A stretch of DNA of 64,000 nucleotides from Gammaproteobacteria bacterium LSUCC0057 (GTDB lineage: Bacteria; Pseudomonadota; Gammaproteobacteria; Pseudomonadales; Porticoccaceae), in NCBI GenBank assembly GCA_004535795.1, contig SPIA01000003.1, positions 1 through 64,000 of the forward strand, in the 5' to 3' direction. The notes under the pieces are model-generated. The model was not told the origin of the DNA. It worked only from the letters and a program-made list of their open reading frames with translations, and searched no databases. Below, in pieces: positions 1 to 10,128 of this stretch. A program made the position numbers and the translations under genes. The first letter of the stretch is position 1; every line of letters starts with the position of its first letter.

Positions 1-491
1 TGAAACAGTGCCACTAGCTGTTCGGCATCGAGTGCTGTGATCAGATCTACGGTGGCGTTGTAGCGGTCGTAGTTGCCGGCATTCATCCACAGTGAACCGT
101 TGCTGGTGTGGCTGATGAAGCGGTCGCTGGGCGCAGTCAGCGGAAAAATATTGCTCAGCAGCTGGCCGCGCGCCAAGCCGTCAATGTAGGCACTGCTGCG
201 GCGCAGCAAGTCGCTGCTGGCAAGCCACAGGTCTAACTGCTGGCGCAGCCACTCATCGCTGTCGTCAAGCAGTGGTAGCGGCGGCAGCGGCGGTTGCGTA
301 GCGATCGGCTGTTCGCGGGTTGGTATCTCGGCTTCCGGGGGCTGCGGTTGCGGTGTGCTGACGGCGCTGTTGGCGGCGCTGGGAGCGGCGTTGTCGAGCG
401 TCGCAGGTTCCGGTGCGGTGCGCAGCAGCCAAACGGTAGCAACGCTCGCTACAATGCCACCAGCCAGTGCGATAAGACGTAAATTAGCCAT
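1..491 (-). CDS. DUF3014 domain protein (C-terminus beyond window)
   Basis: The open frame runs leftward from ATG at 491 off the window edge, giving about 163 visible residues. Residues about 5-22 form one hydrophobic segment (signal anchor). A Pro/Ala-rich linker follows, then a segment with PPLPPLPLLDDSDEWLRQQL and LLRRSSAYIDGLARG and a late NYDRYNATVDL stretch, which resembles DUF3014 proteins. These are membrane-anchored periplasmic proteins of unknown function. The start lies 5 bp after the DUF3108 stop, so it is probably the last gene of the purM-purN-DUF3108 transcript. The family call is by eye; the function is unknown. Confidence 0.72.
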   Translation of the reverse strand, partial: MANLRLIALAGGIVASVATVWLLRTAPEPATLDNAAPSAANSAVSTPQPQPPEAEIPTREQPIATQPPLPPLPLLDDSDEWLRQQLDLWLASSDLLRRSSAYIDGLARGQLLSNIFPLTAPSDRFISHTSNGSLWMNAGNYDRYNATVDLITALDAEQLVALF

Positions 492-496
492 GCAAA

Positions 497-1255
497 TCAG
501 TTACCTGTCGGGTCGAGTGGAGTATTGAGAGTCTGCGGCAGAGCGGCCACTGGACGCTGCGCAACCGTCGCGCTAGTCAGTTCCAGCCGGTACTCCTCAT
601 CCTCTTCGAATTGATGCAGTCTAACAAGCAAAAAATCCCAGTCAATGGCCAGCCACAGTTCGGTGTTGCGGCTCTCGTCAGCGTCGCGCTGGCGACTGAC
701 ATGGAGCGTGTTGAGCGCTCCCAGCGCGGTATCGATACGCTCTTCACCAACCACCGTGTAGCGGTACTGTTTGCGTTTGCCGCGGTTTATCACACAGTAG
801 TCGAGCGACTCGCGACGCTGGCGCAGATCGGCGACTAGTGCCGTGCGGTGGGTGGTGAGATCCAGACAGTGGGGCTCTAGCGCGATGCGGCGCTGTTTGT
901 CGCCGCGGCGGTAGTTGACCTCTAGCGCCTGCCAGTCGAACTGCTGCCGCTCGTCGCGATTGATACCCAGCAGTGATAGCGAGTAGCGCGAGCTGTGCGG
1001 CCGCGGCCAGTGGTTGGCATCGAGGCTGAAGTGGCTGAGCTCGTCGACGGAGCCGAGCAGGCTGCGCATCGACAGCTGCTCTCGATAACTGTCGCCGTCG
1101 CGCTGTAGCTGGCGGCTGGCGCTCACCTCCATACCGTTGTAGTGCGCTTGATAGTCGGCGACAAAGGGCAGCAGCTCAGCACTGCTGATGGCGCTGCCAG
1201 AGATTACTGCGCAGAGCAGTGTGCGACGGATCAGTGTGACGAGCTTGGTCAGCAC
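497..1255 (-). CDS. DUF3108 domain exported protein
   Basis: A protein of about 252 residues read from GTG at 1255, chosen because AAGGGAG lies 8 bp upstream and because the reading starts with a good signal peptide (positively charged start, LLCAVISGSAISSA). The same frame stays open further upstream into purN without meaning. The mature part begins with the FVADYQAHYNGMEVSASRQL pattern of DUF3108, a periplasmic beta-rich family of unknown function. DUF3108 genes often sit beside purM/purN in gammaproteobacteria, as here. It probably shares the purMN transcript, with an 80-bp gap after purN. Confidence 0.85.
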   Translation of the reverse strand: MLTKLVTLIRRTLLCAVISGSAISSAELLPFVADYQAHYNGMEVSASRQLQRDGDSYREQLSMRSLLGSVDELSHFSLDANHWPRPHSSRYSLSLLGINRDERQQFDWQALEVNYRRGDKQRRIALEPHCLDLTTHRTALVADLRQRRESLDYCVINRGKRKQYRYTVVGEERIDTALGALNTLHVSRQRDADESRNTELWLAIDWDFLLVRLHQFEEDEEYRLELTSATVAQRPVAALPQTLNTPLDPTGN

Positions 1256-1335
1256 AAGCAGGGCTCCCTTGGTGGCAGACAATATGAGAGGTACGGCATG
1301 ATCTGTGACTGTCGCAGCGGCAAAAGGTTCTCGGC

Positions 1336-2007
1336 TCAGCTGGGCAGTGGCTGATCGGCGTAGACAGCAATGCCGCCGCTGGCGATCGGCTGGCCGTCGA
1401 GCAGCGCGGTGTCGCCGCACATCACCAGCCGCCCCTGCAGCAGCCAGTTGGTAGCTTGGGGATAAATGCGATGCTCTTGGCGCAGCACCCGCGCCGCCAG
1501 CGTATCGGCGTTGTCTGCGCGCTCGATAGCGACTCTGGCCTGGATGATCGCCGGCCCGCCATCGAGCTGCGCGGTGACAAAGTGGACGGTACTGCCGGCT
1601 TGCCGGTCGCCGTTGTCGAGTGCCCGCTGGTGGGTGTGCAAGCCGGGGTAGAGCGGCAGCAGCGAGGGGTGAATATTGAGCAGACGGCCGAGATAGTGGT
1701 CGACAAAGCCGGCGGTGAGGATGCGCATAAACCCGGCGAGAATCACCGCATCGGGGCGGTACTGATCAATGGCGGCTACCAGCGCCTGGTCAAAGGCTTC
1801 GCGGCTCGGGTAGTCGCTGTGCAGAATGGTCGCCGTGGCAATACTGGCGCGCTGCGCCCGCTGTAGCCCAAAGGCATCGGCGCGATTGCTGATAACCAGA
1901 GCGATCTCGGCGTCCATGCTGCCCGCCTCAATGGCGTCGATAAATGCTTGCAGGTTGGAGCCCGAGCCAGAGATCAATACCACCAGCTGAGGCTTGTCTG
2001 CCGCCAT
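1336..2007 (-). CDS. purN: Phosphoribosylglycinamide formyltransferase
   Basis: PurN transfers a formyl group from 10-formyl-THF to GAR, step 3 of purine synthesis. The N-terminus VVLISGSGSNLQAFIDAI is the GAR-binding loop. The catalytic region is recognisable in GFMRILTAGFV and NIHPSLLPLYPG (the HPSLLP motif with its catalytic His), and TVHFVTAQLDGGPAIIQ provides the conserved Asp. At 223 residues it is normal length. Its ATG overlaps the purM stop by one base (TGATG), implying translational coupling. Confidence 0.97.
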   Translation of the reverse strand: MAADKPQLVVLISGSGSNLQAFIDAIEAGSMDAEIALVISNRADAFGLQRAQRASIATATILHSDYPSREAFDQALVAAIDQYRPDAVILAGFMRILTAGFVDHYLGRLLNIHPSLLPLYPGLHTHQRALDNGDRQAGSTVHFVTAQLDGGPAIIQARVAIERADNADTLAARVLRQEHRIYPQATNWLLQGRLVMCGDTALLDGQPIASGGIAVYADQPLPS

Positions 2008-3065
2008 CAGGGGGCTCGGCTACCGACGATGTCGACCTGCTCGGCGCCGTTGTCGAGCGCTTCGATGGCACCGATAACAAATGCCGGCTGGCCTTCGGCG
2101 GCGAGCAGCTGCAGCGCGCTGTCGAGTCCGGCTGCCGGCAGTGCCACGACCATGCCGACACCGCAGTTGAGTGCGCGGTACATCTCGCGCTGGCTAATGT
2201 TGCCCTGCTGTTGCAGCCAGTCAAACACGGCTGGCGGCTGCCAGCTATCGCTGTCGATCACTGCTTTGCAGTCCGCCGGTAAGACGCGTGGAATATTCTC
2301 CAGCAGGCCGCCGCCGGTGATGTGCGACAGCGCGTGTACCGCTTGTGAGCGGATGAGCGCAAGCAGCGGTTTGACGTAGATCTGCGTCGGCGCCATTAAT
2401 TGCTCGAGCAGCGGTCGGCCGTCGAGTTCGGCGCTGGCGAGATCGACGCCGGAGAGTTCGATAACCTTGCGAATCAGAGAAAAGCCGTTGGAGTGGGGGC
2501 CCGAAGAGGGCAGTGCCACCAACACATCGCCGGCCGCCACTTTGCTACCGTCGATGAGCTGTGATTTCTCGGCGATGCCCACGCAGAAGCCGGCTAAGTC
2601 GTAATCTTCGCCCTCGTACATGCCGGGCATCTCGGCAGTCTCGCCGCCGATCAGCGAGCAGCCGGCGAGTTCGCAGCCATCGGCAATACCGTTGACCACT
2701 GCGCTGGCAGTCTCTACCGAGAGTTTGCCAGTGGCGTAGTAGTCGAGGAAAAACAGCGGCTCGGCGCCGCAGACGATCAGGTCGTTGACACACATCGCGA
2801 CCAGATCGATACCGACCCGATCGTGACACTGGTGGTCAATAGCCAGGCGCAACTTGGTGCCGACACCATCGGTCCCCGATACCAACACCGGTTCGCGGTA
2901 GCCGCTGGGCAGTTCAAATAGGGCGCCAAAACCGCCCAGCCCGGCTAACACCTCAGCTCGGCGGGTGCGTTTGGCCGCCCCTTTGATGCGCTCGACTAAA
3001 GCGTTGCCGGCATCGATATCGACGCCGGCGTCTTTGTAGCTCAAGGTGGGTTTGTCAGGGTTCAT
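2007..3065 (-). CDS. purM: Phosphoribosylformylglycinamidine cyclo-ligase (AIR synthetase)
   Basis: PurM closes the imidazole ring of FGAM to AIR using ATP, step 5 of purine synthesis. The 352 residues show the family start ([20 protein letters not shown]), the glycine-rich [12 protein letters not shown], the [12 protein letters not shown] motif, [18 protein letters not shown] and [11 protein letters not shown], all typical of PurM. GAGGAG lies 6 bp before the ATG. It heads the leftward operon purM-purN-DUF3108-DUF3014 and is divergent from DUF2066-hda. Confidence 0.98.
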   Translation of the reverse strand: MNPDKPTLSYKDAGVDIDAGNALVERIKGAAKRTRRAEVLAGLGGFGALFELPSGYREPVLVSGTDGVGTKLRLAIDHQCHDRVGIDLVAMCVNDLIVCGAEPLFFLDYYATGKLSVETASAVVNGIADGCELAGCSLIGGETAEMPGMYEGEDYDLAGFCVGIAEKSQLIDGSKVAAGDVLVALPSSGPHSNGFSLIRKVIELSGVDLASAELDGRPLLEQLMAPTQIYVKPLLALIRSQAVHALSHITGGGLLENIPRVLPADCKAVIDSDSWQPPAVFDWLQQQGNISQREMYRALNCGVGMVVALPAAGLDSALQLLAAEGQPAFVIGAIEALDNGAEQVDIVGSRAP

Positions 3066-3156
3066 GGCAGCTCCTCAGCAAAGCGCCATTTTAGAGGGAG
3101 CGCGTTAAATTTTCATTAGGCACTGCTACAATGCGGCAATTATTTTGGAGTTTTTT

Positions 3157-4266
3157 GTGGCTTATTTGGCAAAACACCGGTTTCTACGCCAGCAGCGCAG
3201 CTCTGTGCGGCTGCTGCTGTGGCTGTGGCTGATGCTTGCCGCTGGCGGCGCGGCGACCGCCGCTGAGTCGCTGTCGCTCTACTCGGCCACCGTGCCCGTG
3301 CAGGAGCAGAGCCAGAGTGAGGAGCGTCGCGCACTGCGCGCCGGCTTGGCCGAGGTGCTGGTCAAGCTCAGTGGTGATCGCAAGGCCCTGGAGCAGAGTG
3401 AGGTGGCGGCGGCACTGGCGTCACCGCGCCAGTATGCGACCAGTTTCGGCTTTGCCGGCGAAGGTGAGCAGCGGGTTATGCAGATAGATTTTGCCCCGCA
3501 GGCGCTCGACCAGCTGCTGCGCCGTGCGCAGCTGACGGTGTGGCCGGCACAGCGCCAACCGCTGCTGTTATGGCTGCAAGTCGACCGTTTGCCGCGCGGC
3601 CGCCACTGGCTCGACTACAACAGTGACCCCGATCTATTGGCAGTGATCAGCGAGGTGATGGCGGCGCGCGGACTGCCGTGGCGGCTGCCCGAGTTCGATC
3701 TGCGCGACCGCCTGGCGGTGGCCGACAACCGCGCGCTACTTCTCGATCCGCTACAACTCGACCGCGCCAGCTCGCCCTATACCGACGCCGCGCGGGGACC
3801 GCGCTGGGCTGCACTGCGGCTGGTCACCCGCTCGGACGGCAGCAGTCGCGGCAGCTGGGTGCTGCGGTTGGGCGAAGAGTTGCTGCAGGGTGAATTGACC
3901 GCAGCGCCAGAGATCGACCAGTGGCGGCAGTGGCTGCATGCAGTGGTCGATCGCATCGCCGCCAGCGAGGCCTATCTGCCGGTATTGCAGGCCGACGAGC
4001 TGGCGCTGGTGATAGCGGCCGTTGCGGAGATGGCCAGTTATCGCCAACTGCAGCAGGTGCTGGCCGAGATCGAGCCACTGCGGGCGGTGCGGCTGACCAG
4101 TGTCGACGGCTACCGCGTCGAGCTGGCCGCCAAAATTGAGGGCGACCGCGATCGGGTCCTGCAGGCGCTGCTGGCGAGCGGCTATTTTCGTCTCGCCGAT
4201 GACGCCGCGCAGCAGTCGCCAGCGCCAGATCGGCTGGAGTTGATTTGGCGAGGCGGTGGTGAGTAG
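3157..4266 (+). CDS. DUF2066 domain exported protein
   Basis: About 369 residues from GTG at 3157, preceded by TTGGAG at a 6-bp spacing; an in-frame TTG at 3145 lies inside that site and is less likely. A signal peptide (RLLLWLWLMLAAGGAATAA) leads into LYSATVPVQEQSQSEERRAL, the typical start of DUF2066, a periplasmic family of unknown role. A TACAAT box at 3127-3132 could serve as its -10. The gene overlaps the start of hda, a conserved pairing next to purM in gammaproteobacteria. Confidence 0.85.
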   Translation: MAYLAKHRFLRQQRSSVRLLLWLWLMLAAGGAATAAESLSLYSATVPVQEQSQSEERRALRAGLAEVLVKLSGDRKALEQSEVAAALASPRQYATSFGFAGEGEQRVMQIDFAPQALDQLLRRAQLTVWPAQRQPLLLWLQVDRLPRGRHWLDYNSDPDLLAVISEVMAARGLPWRLPEFDLRDRLAVADNRALLLDPLQLDRASSPYTDAARGPRWAALRLVTRSDGSSRGSWVLRLGEELLQGELTAAPEIDQWRQWLHAVVDRIAASEAYLPVLQADELALVIAAVAEMASYRQLQQVLAEIEPLRAVRLTSVDGYRVELAAKIEGDRDRVLQALLASGYFRLADDAAQQSPAPDRLELIWRGGGE

Positions 4267-4948
4267 CTCGACCCCACTCGGGCAGTTGTTGCTGCCGCTT
4301 GCACTTGACGATCAGTTTACGCTCGACAATTTTCAGCCGCTCGGCGAGCCGCGCCGCGCCGCCCTAGCGGCGTTACGACACTCAGCGCCAGTGATGCTTC
4401 TGGTCGGGGCGCCGCAGTCGGGGCTCAGCCATCTACTGCAGGGTGTTGCCGCCAGTCGCGATAGCGCCGTCTATCTACCGCTGGCCGAGCTGCGAGAATT
4501 TGCCCCCGAACAGGTACTGGCTGGGCTCGAGCAGTGCCGGCAGCTGCTGCTCGACGATGTCGATGCGGTCTGGCAGCAGCCGCACTGGGCCGAGGCGCTG
4601 TTTGCTCTTTACAACCGCTGTTCACAGAGCGGCGCCGGCTGGCTGGCTGCCAGCCACAGCAAAATTACCCCAGATGCGCCGCCGCTCGCCGACCTCGCCA
4701 GCCGGCTCAGCTCTGGTCTGATTTTTCATTGGCCCCACTACAGTGATGCCGAGTTGGCGCAACTGCTGGTAGCGCGAGCGGCGCGGCGCGGTTTGACCCT
4801 GGGCGCCGAGGTGACAATCTTTCTGCTCAACCGGTTGGCGCGTCAACCGGCGGCGCTGATGGCGGCGCTAGAGCTGCTCGACCGCCATTCGCTGACCACC
4901 GGTCGCGCCATTACCATTCCTCAGGCCAAGCAGGCGCTGGCACTGTGA
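4256..4948 (+). CDS. hda: DnaA regulatory inactivator Hda
   Basis: Hda is a DnaA-like AAA+ protein that, with the sliding clamp, stimulates hydrolysis of DnaA-ATP after initiation. The 230 residues start with the clamp-binding segment GQLLLPLAL, followed by DDQFTLDNF, a P-loop-like region (VGAPQSGLSHLL), a Walker B-like LLLDDVDAV and the arginine-containing LADLASRLSSG. The P-loop has Leu where a basic residue is usual (G-K/R-S/T). The GTG start at 4256 (or 4259) overlaps the DUF2066 stop. It converges on sppA with an 11-bp gap. Confidence 0.9.
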   Translation: MVSSSTPLGQLLLPLALDDQFTLDNFQPLGEPRRAALAALRHSAPVMLLVGAPQSGLSHLLQGVAASRDSAVYLPLAELREFAPEQVLAGLEQCRQLLLDDVDAVWQQPHWAEALFALYNRCSQSGAGWLAASHSKITPDAPPLADLASRLSSGLIFHWPHYSDAELAQLLVARAARRGLTLGAEVTIFLLNRLARQPAALMAALELLDRHSLTTGRAITIPQAKQALAL

Positions 4949-4959
4949 TCGGTCTGCCG

Positions 4960-6831
4960 CTATGGGCAGAGGGTGCAGAGCAGATAGCGCGCCTGCGGGT
5001 CGTTGAAACTGTCGCGCAGTTGCCCCAGCGATTGCGCGGTGCCAGGCAGCGCTGCGCCATCGAGCAGTGGTGACAGCAGTGCGGCCAGCTCGCTGCGCGC
5101 TGTAAAGGCAGAGAGTTGTTGGTTCAAGGTGGTGACAAACTGCTCCCACGGGGTCAATTGGGGCTGGTAGTGGGTTACTTGGTAGTCGCTAAAGCCGGCA
5201 ATTTCAGCGGCGGCATCGATCGCCTGGTCGAGACCGCCGAGACGGTCGACCAAGCCGAGTTCGAGAGCGTCGCCGCCGCTCCACACCTGGCCGCCGGCCA
5301 GCTGTTCAGTCTGGCTCAGCGAGAGCTGCCGAGCGTCGCTGACGTGCTGCAAAAAGCGCTGGTAGAGTCCGTCGACACTGCTCTGAAAGATCGCTGCAGC
5401 GGCCTCGCTGAGCGGTTGCTGCGGGTGGTAAGCGGCGGCCGCGGGCGAGCTGCTGACCTGCTCAAAATTGACCCCTAAACTCTCCAGGCCGCGATTGATT
5501 GTCGGCACTAAGCCAAACACACCAATCGAGCCGGTCAGGGTCGCCGGCTGGGCGACTAGGTAGTCGGCACCGGTGGCGATCCAGTAGCCGCCGGAGGCCG
5601 CGGTGCTGCCCATCGATACCACCACCGCCATGCCGTGGTCGCGAGCGAATTGCAGCTGCTCGCGAACCACCTCGGAGGCGAAAGCGCTGCCGCCGGGGCT
5701 GTCGATGCGCACCACCAGCGCGGTCGGTTGCTCGGCGCGCAGCTGCTGTTTTACCAACTCCTGCAGCTGCTCGGCACTGCTGTCGCCACCAATCTGCCCC
5801 GCCGACTGCTGGCCGTCTAAAATTTCACCGGCAGCGGTGTAGACAATTACCGTCGCAGGCGCCGAACGCTGCTGGTCGTTGCGGCGCAGCCAGGCGGCGT
5901 AGCTGGCGCTATCGACCTGTTCGGGTTCGCCGCGCGGCGACGCGCCGGCGCTCTGCGCGCGCAGCCAATCAGCGATTAGGGTGCGGCGTTGGCTGCGGTC
6001 GCTGAGGCTATCAACCAGCCCGCTCTGTTCGGCCAGTCGGGCAAAGTCACCACCGCTGGCGCGCAGTTTGTCGGCATAGTTAGCCACCAGATCGTCGACA
6101 GCTCCGCGCGGTAGGTTGCGGTTGGTGCTGATCCGGTCGCTGTACAGTTGCCAGCGCTGATCGACCAGTCGCTGTAGTTGTTGGCGAGAGCTGGCCGACA
6201 TCCCCGAGCGGGTCAGCGGCTCGACGGCGTCCTTAAACTCACCGGCGCGGAACAGGTGAAAGTCGATCTGCAGCCGCTCGAGCAGATCGGCAAAGTAGCT
6301 GCGCTGCGCTTGCATACTGCTGATTTCTACGGCGCCAAAATGGTGCATAAAAATGCGGTCGGCGTGGCTGGCCAGCAGGTACTGATAGCTGTCGTAGCTA
6401 TCGGCAGTGGCGACGATAGGTTTGCCGCTGGCACGAAAGCGCAGCAGCGCGTCACCGAGTTCGAGAATCTTGGCCATGTCGGCGCTTTGCAGCTGCTGGG
6501 TGTCGAGCACAACGGCGGTGATGGCCGGGTTGTTTGCTGCGTGGTCGATCACCGCAATCAATTCCGGCAGCAGGGTCTCGGCTGGCGCCGCAGTGGGGTT
6601 GAGCAGTTCGCCAAACGGATCGATGTAGCTGAGCTGATCAACCAGCTGGCCGCTCGGTGCCAGCGCCAGCACGGCAGAGTCGGGCAAGCTCGGCGCCGGC
6701 CGGTTCAGCTGGCCAAACAGCGCCAGCACCACAACCAGCGTGATGGCGGTTAGGGCTAATCTGCGCAGCCAGCGCAGTGCGCTGCCAATGCCGCGCAGCA
6801 GAGTGGTGAGGGCTCGCCAAAGTCTCTTCAT
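4960..6831 (-). CDS. sppA: Signal peptide peptidase SppA, 67K type
   Basis: A 623-residue inner-membrane serine protease that degrades cleaved signal peptides. The N-terminus has a transmembrane segment (about residues 23-41, LRRLALTAITLVVVLALFG). There are two tandem peptidase S49 domains, as in the long E. coli-type enzyme. The N-terminal domain supplies the catalytic Lys in RAGEFKDAVEPLTRSGMS, and the C-terminal domain has IDSPGGSAFASEVV and the nucleophile region GSTAASGGYWIAT near residue 410. The catalytic residues look intact. It is transcribed alone, towards hda. Confidence 0.96.
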   Translation of the reverse strand: MKRLWRALTTLLRGIGSALRWLRRLALTAITLVVVLALFGQLNRPAPSLPDSAVLALAPSGQLVDQLSYIDPFGELLNPTAAPAETLLPELIAVIDHAANNPAITAVVLDTQQLQSADMAKILELGDALLRFRASGKPIVATADSYDSYQYLLASHADRIFMHHFGAVEISSMQAQRSYFADLLERLQIDFHLFRAGEFKDAVEPLTRSGMSASSRQQLQRLVDQRWQLYSDRISTNRNLPRGAVDDLVANYADKLRASGGDFARLAEQSGLVDSLSDRSQRRTLIADWLRAQSAGASPRGEPEQVDSASYAAWLRRNDQQRSAPATVIVYTAAGEILDGQQSAGQIGGDSSAEQLQELVKQQLRAEQPTALVVRIDSPGGSAFASEVVREQLQFARDHGMAVVVSMGSTAASGGYWIATGADYLVAQPATLTGSIGVFGLVPTINRGLESLGVNFEQVSSSPAAAAYHPQQPLSEAAAAIFQSSVDGLYQRFLQHVSDARQLSLSQTEQLAGGQVWSGGDALELGLVDRLGGLDQAIDAAAEIAGFSDYQVTHYQPQLTPWEQFVTTLNQQLSAFTARSELAALLSPLLDGAALPGTAQSLGQLRDSFNDPQARYLLCTLCP

Positions 6832-6856
6832 CAGATCCCCTAAAGTGGTTGTGCCG

Positions 6857-8173
<1,317 letters not shown>

Positions 8174-8304
8174 GGCTTGTCCTCTGAGGTTATGTGGCGC
8201 CGTTGCGCCGGCCAATAAATTGTCGACAACCATTGTAGCCGCTGTGGTGCGGTGCGACTATGGTCAACCGCGCCGTTTTCGACCAAGGGAAGGAGCTCTT
8301 CGCG

Positions 8305-9567
8305 ATGGCTTTTACAAAACCTATGCCGTGGCGGTGGCTGCCACAACTGGGCCGCTTTGTCGCGCAGCGATTTTTCGCCGACCAAGGGCCGCACAGCGCT
8401 GCGGCGCTCACCTACTTGAGCCTGTTCGCGCTGGTGCCGCTGCTGACCCTGATCTACAGCGCGCTCTCACTGGTACCGGCTCTGCAGAGCTTCGCCGGCG
8501 ACATAGAGGCGTGGATTTACGCCCGCTTTTTACCGACCTTCGGTGGCGAAGTGGCCGAGTATTTGAGCGAGTTTTCCCGTCAGGCGCGCAATTTGTCGGT
8601 AGTGGGTGGGCTGTTTCTACTGGTCACCGCCTACCTTTTATTGGTCAATATCGAAGCTATTTTTAACCGCCTGTGGGGCTGTCCTGGGCGGGCGCGCACG
8701 GTGGCTACGTTCATTCACTACTGGGCAATATTGACCCTTGGGCCGCTGCTGTTGGGTGCCGCTGTCGCCGCCCGCGCCTATCTGTTGTCGCTGCAGCTGT
8801 TCAGCATTGAAGGGGTGGTCGGCGATGCCACAGCGCTGCTGTTGGCGCAACTGCCGCGCCTGCTCGGTTGGGGGGCGCTGACCATGGTCTACGCGCTGGT
8901 CCCCAATCAGCGAGTCAGTTGGCGGTTTGCCGCCATCGGCGGTCTGTTTACTCTGGGCGGATTGGAGTTGGCCAAGCTGCTGTTTGGCGCCTTGATGAGC
9001 CAAACTATCTACACCGCGGTCTATGGGGCATTTGCCGCCGTGCCGCTTTTTTTACTCTGGATCTATCTGGTTTGGCTGATCGTATTGTTAGGTGCCGAGC
9101 TGGTCTGGGCGCTCGCGGTGTTCACCCCTTCAGTCTGCGCCGCTGTGCAAAAGCCAGCGGTTGATCAGCAGTGGCCGGCGCTGCTGGCCAAGCTCTATCT
9201 GCTCCACAGCGGCTGGCAGGCGGGGCGGACCGCCGCGCCTCGAATTAGCTCACAACTGCCGCCGGCGCTGTCGCCGCAACAGCTGCAAAGTGCCCGCAAC
9301 TGGCTCAGCGAGCGCGGTTATATTGCCCAGCTTCAGAACGGTGATTGGCACTTGTGCTGCCCGCTGAGCACAGTGACAATGGCGCAGTTGGTCGATCCCA
9401 GCGCAGCGCAGCTCGAGGCGCAGTCGTGGCCGGCGCCGTTAGCGGGTGCTCAGCAGCTGCTGGCGGCCAGCTACGCGCAGCTGCAGCAGCAGAGTTTGGC
9501 GCAGTTGTTTGAGCGCGTAGAGCCGTTTAGTGAAGTGAGTTTAGAGGGGTTAAATGGGACAAGTTAA
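8305..9567 (+). CDS. yihY: YihY/UPF0761 family inner-membrane protein
   Basis: About 420 residues from ATG at 8305, preceded by AGGGAAGGAG. The protein has the BrkB/YihY arrangement: an N-terminal part with FFADQGPHSAAALTYLSLFALVPLL, several more membrane spans, and NQRVSWRFAAIGGLFTLGG followed by YGAFAAVPLFLLWIYLVWLI. A soluble C-terminal region of about 130 residues follows, which may be winged-helix-like. The former naming as RNase BN is not supported for this family, and its function is unknown. It overlaps the downstream thioredoxin-like gene by 14 bp. Confidence 0.9.
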   Translation: MAFTKPMPWRWLPQLGRFVAQRFFADQGPHSAAALTYLSLFALVPLLTLIYSALSLVPALQSFAGDIEAWIYARFLPTFGGEVAEYLSEFSRQARNLSVVGGLFLLVTAYLLLVNIEAIFNRLWGCPGRARTVATFIHYWAILTLGPLLLGAAVAARAYLLSLQLFSIEGVVGDATALLLAQLPRLLGWGALTMVYALVPNQRVSWRFAAIGGLFTLGGLELAKLLFGALMSQTIYTAVYGAFAAVPLFLLWIYLVWLIVLLGAELVWALAVFTPSVCAAVQKPAVDQQWPALLAKLYLLHSGWQAGRTAAPRISSQLPPALSPQQLQSARNWLSERGYIAQLQNGDWHLCCPLSTVTMAQLVDPSAAQLEAQSWPAPLAGAQQLLAASYAQLQQQSLAQLFERVEPFSEVSLEGLNGTS

Positions 9568-10066
9568 CAGCTGTATGGCAGAGTTGCTGCGAGCGCGCAG
9601 CGTCGCTCGGTTATCTGTAGTGTTGTTATTACTGGCGCTGCTAGGTGGCTGTACTGCTGGCGATAACGGCCGCGAGCGGGTGGCGCTCAACGACGGCGGT
9701 GTGCTCGATCTCAGTCAGCTGCAGGGTCGTGTGTTAGTGGTCAATTACTGGGCGATCTGGTGTGCCCCCTGTCGCCATGAGATCCCCGAGCTCAATCGCT
9801 TGGCCAAGGAGGACAGTGACAAGGTCTTGGTAGTGGGCGTTAACTACGACAAGGTCAGCGGCGAACAGCTGGCGCAGCAGCTCGAGGAGTTGGCCATCGA
9901 GTTTGCGACGCTGTTGCGCGATCCGGCGGCCGAGCTCGGCCACACCGCCACCGGGGTGTTGCCGGAGACCTTGATCGTGGCGCCGGACGGGCGCCTGCAG
10001 CAGGTATTAGTCGGCCCGCAGACATTGGCGTCACTGCGCGCTGCAGTGGCGCAGGCGCAGAGATAA
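9554..10066 (+). CDS. TlpA-like thiol-disulfide lipoprotein
   Basis: A 170-residue thioredoxin-fold protein with an N-terminal membrane segment and a lipobox (LALLGGC), so it is probably a periplasmic lipoprotein. The redox site is WAIWCAPCRHEIPELNRLA (CAPC). GVLPETLIVAPDGRLQ contains the cis-Pro region. It is probably a reductant of periplasmic cysteines or a TlpA/ResA relative; the partner is unknown. AGAGGGG precedes the ATG at 9554, and the gene overlaps the yihY-like gene, suggesting co-expression. Confidence 0.87.
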   Translation: MGQVNSCMAELLRARSVARLSVVLLLLALLGGCTAGDNGRERVALNDGGVLDLSQLQGRVLVVNYWAIWCAPCRHEIPELNRLAKEDSDKVLVVGVNYDKVSGEQLAQQLEELAIEFATLLRDPAAELGHTATGVLPETLIVAPDGRLQQVLVGPQTLASLRAAVAQAQR

Positions 10067-10128
10067 GTGGCAGCCGGCCGACAGGTTTTGTCGACGCGGG
10101 TGTGAACCATCTTCAGTGGAGAAAAAAT

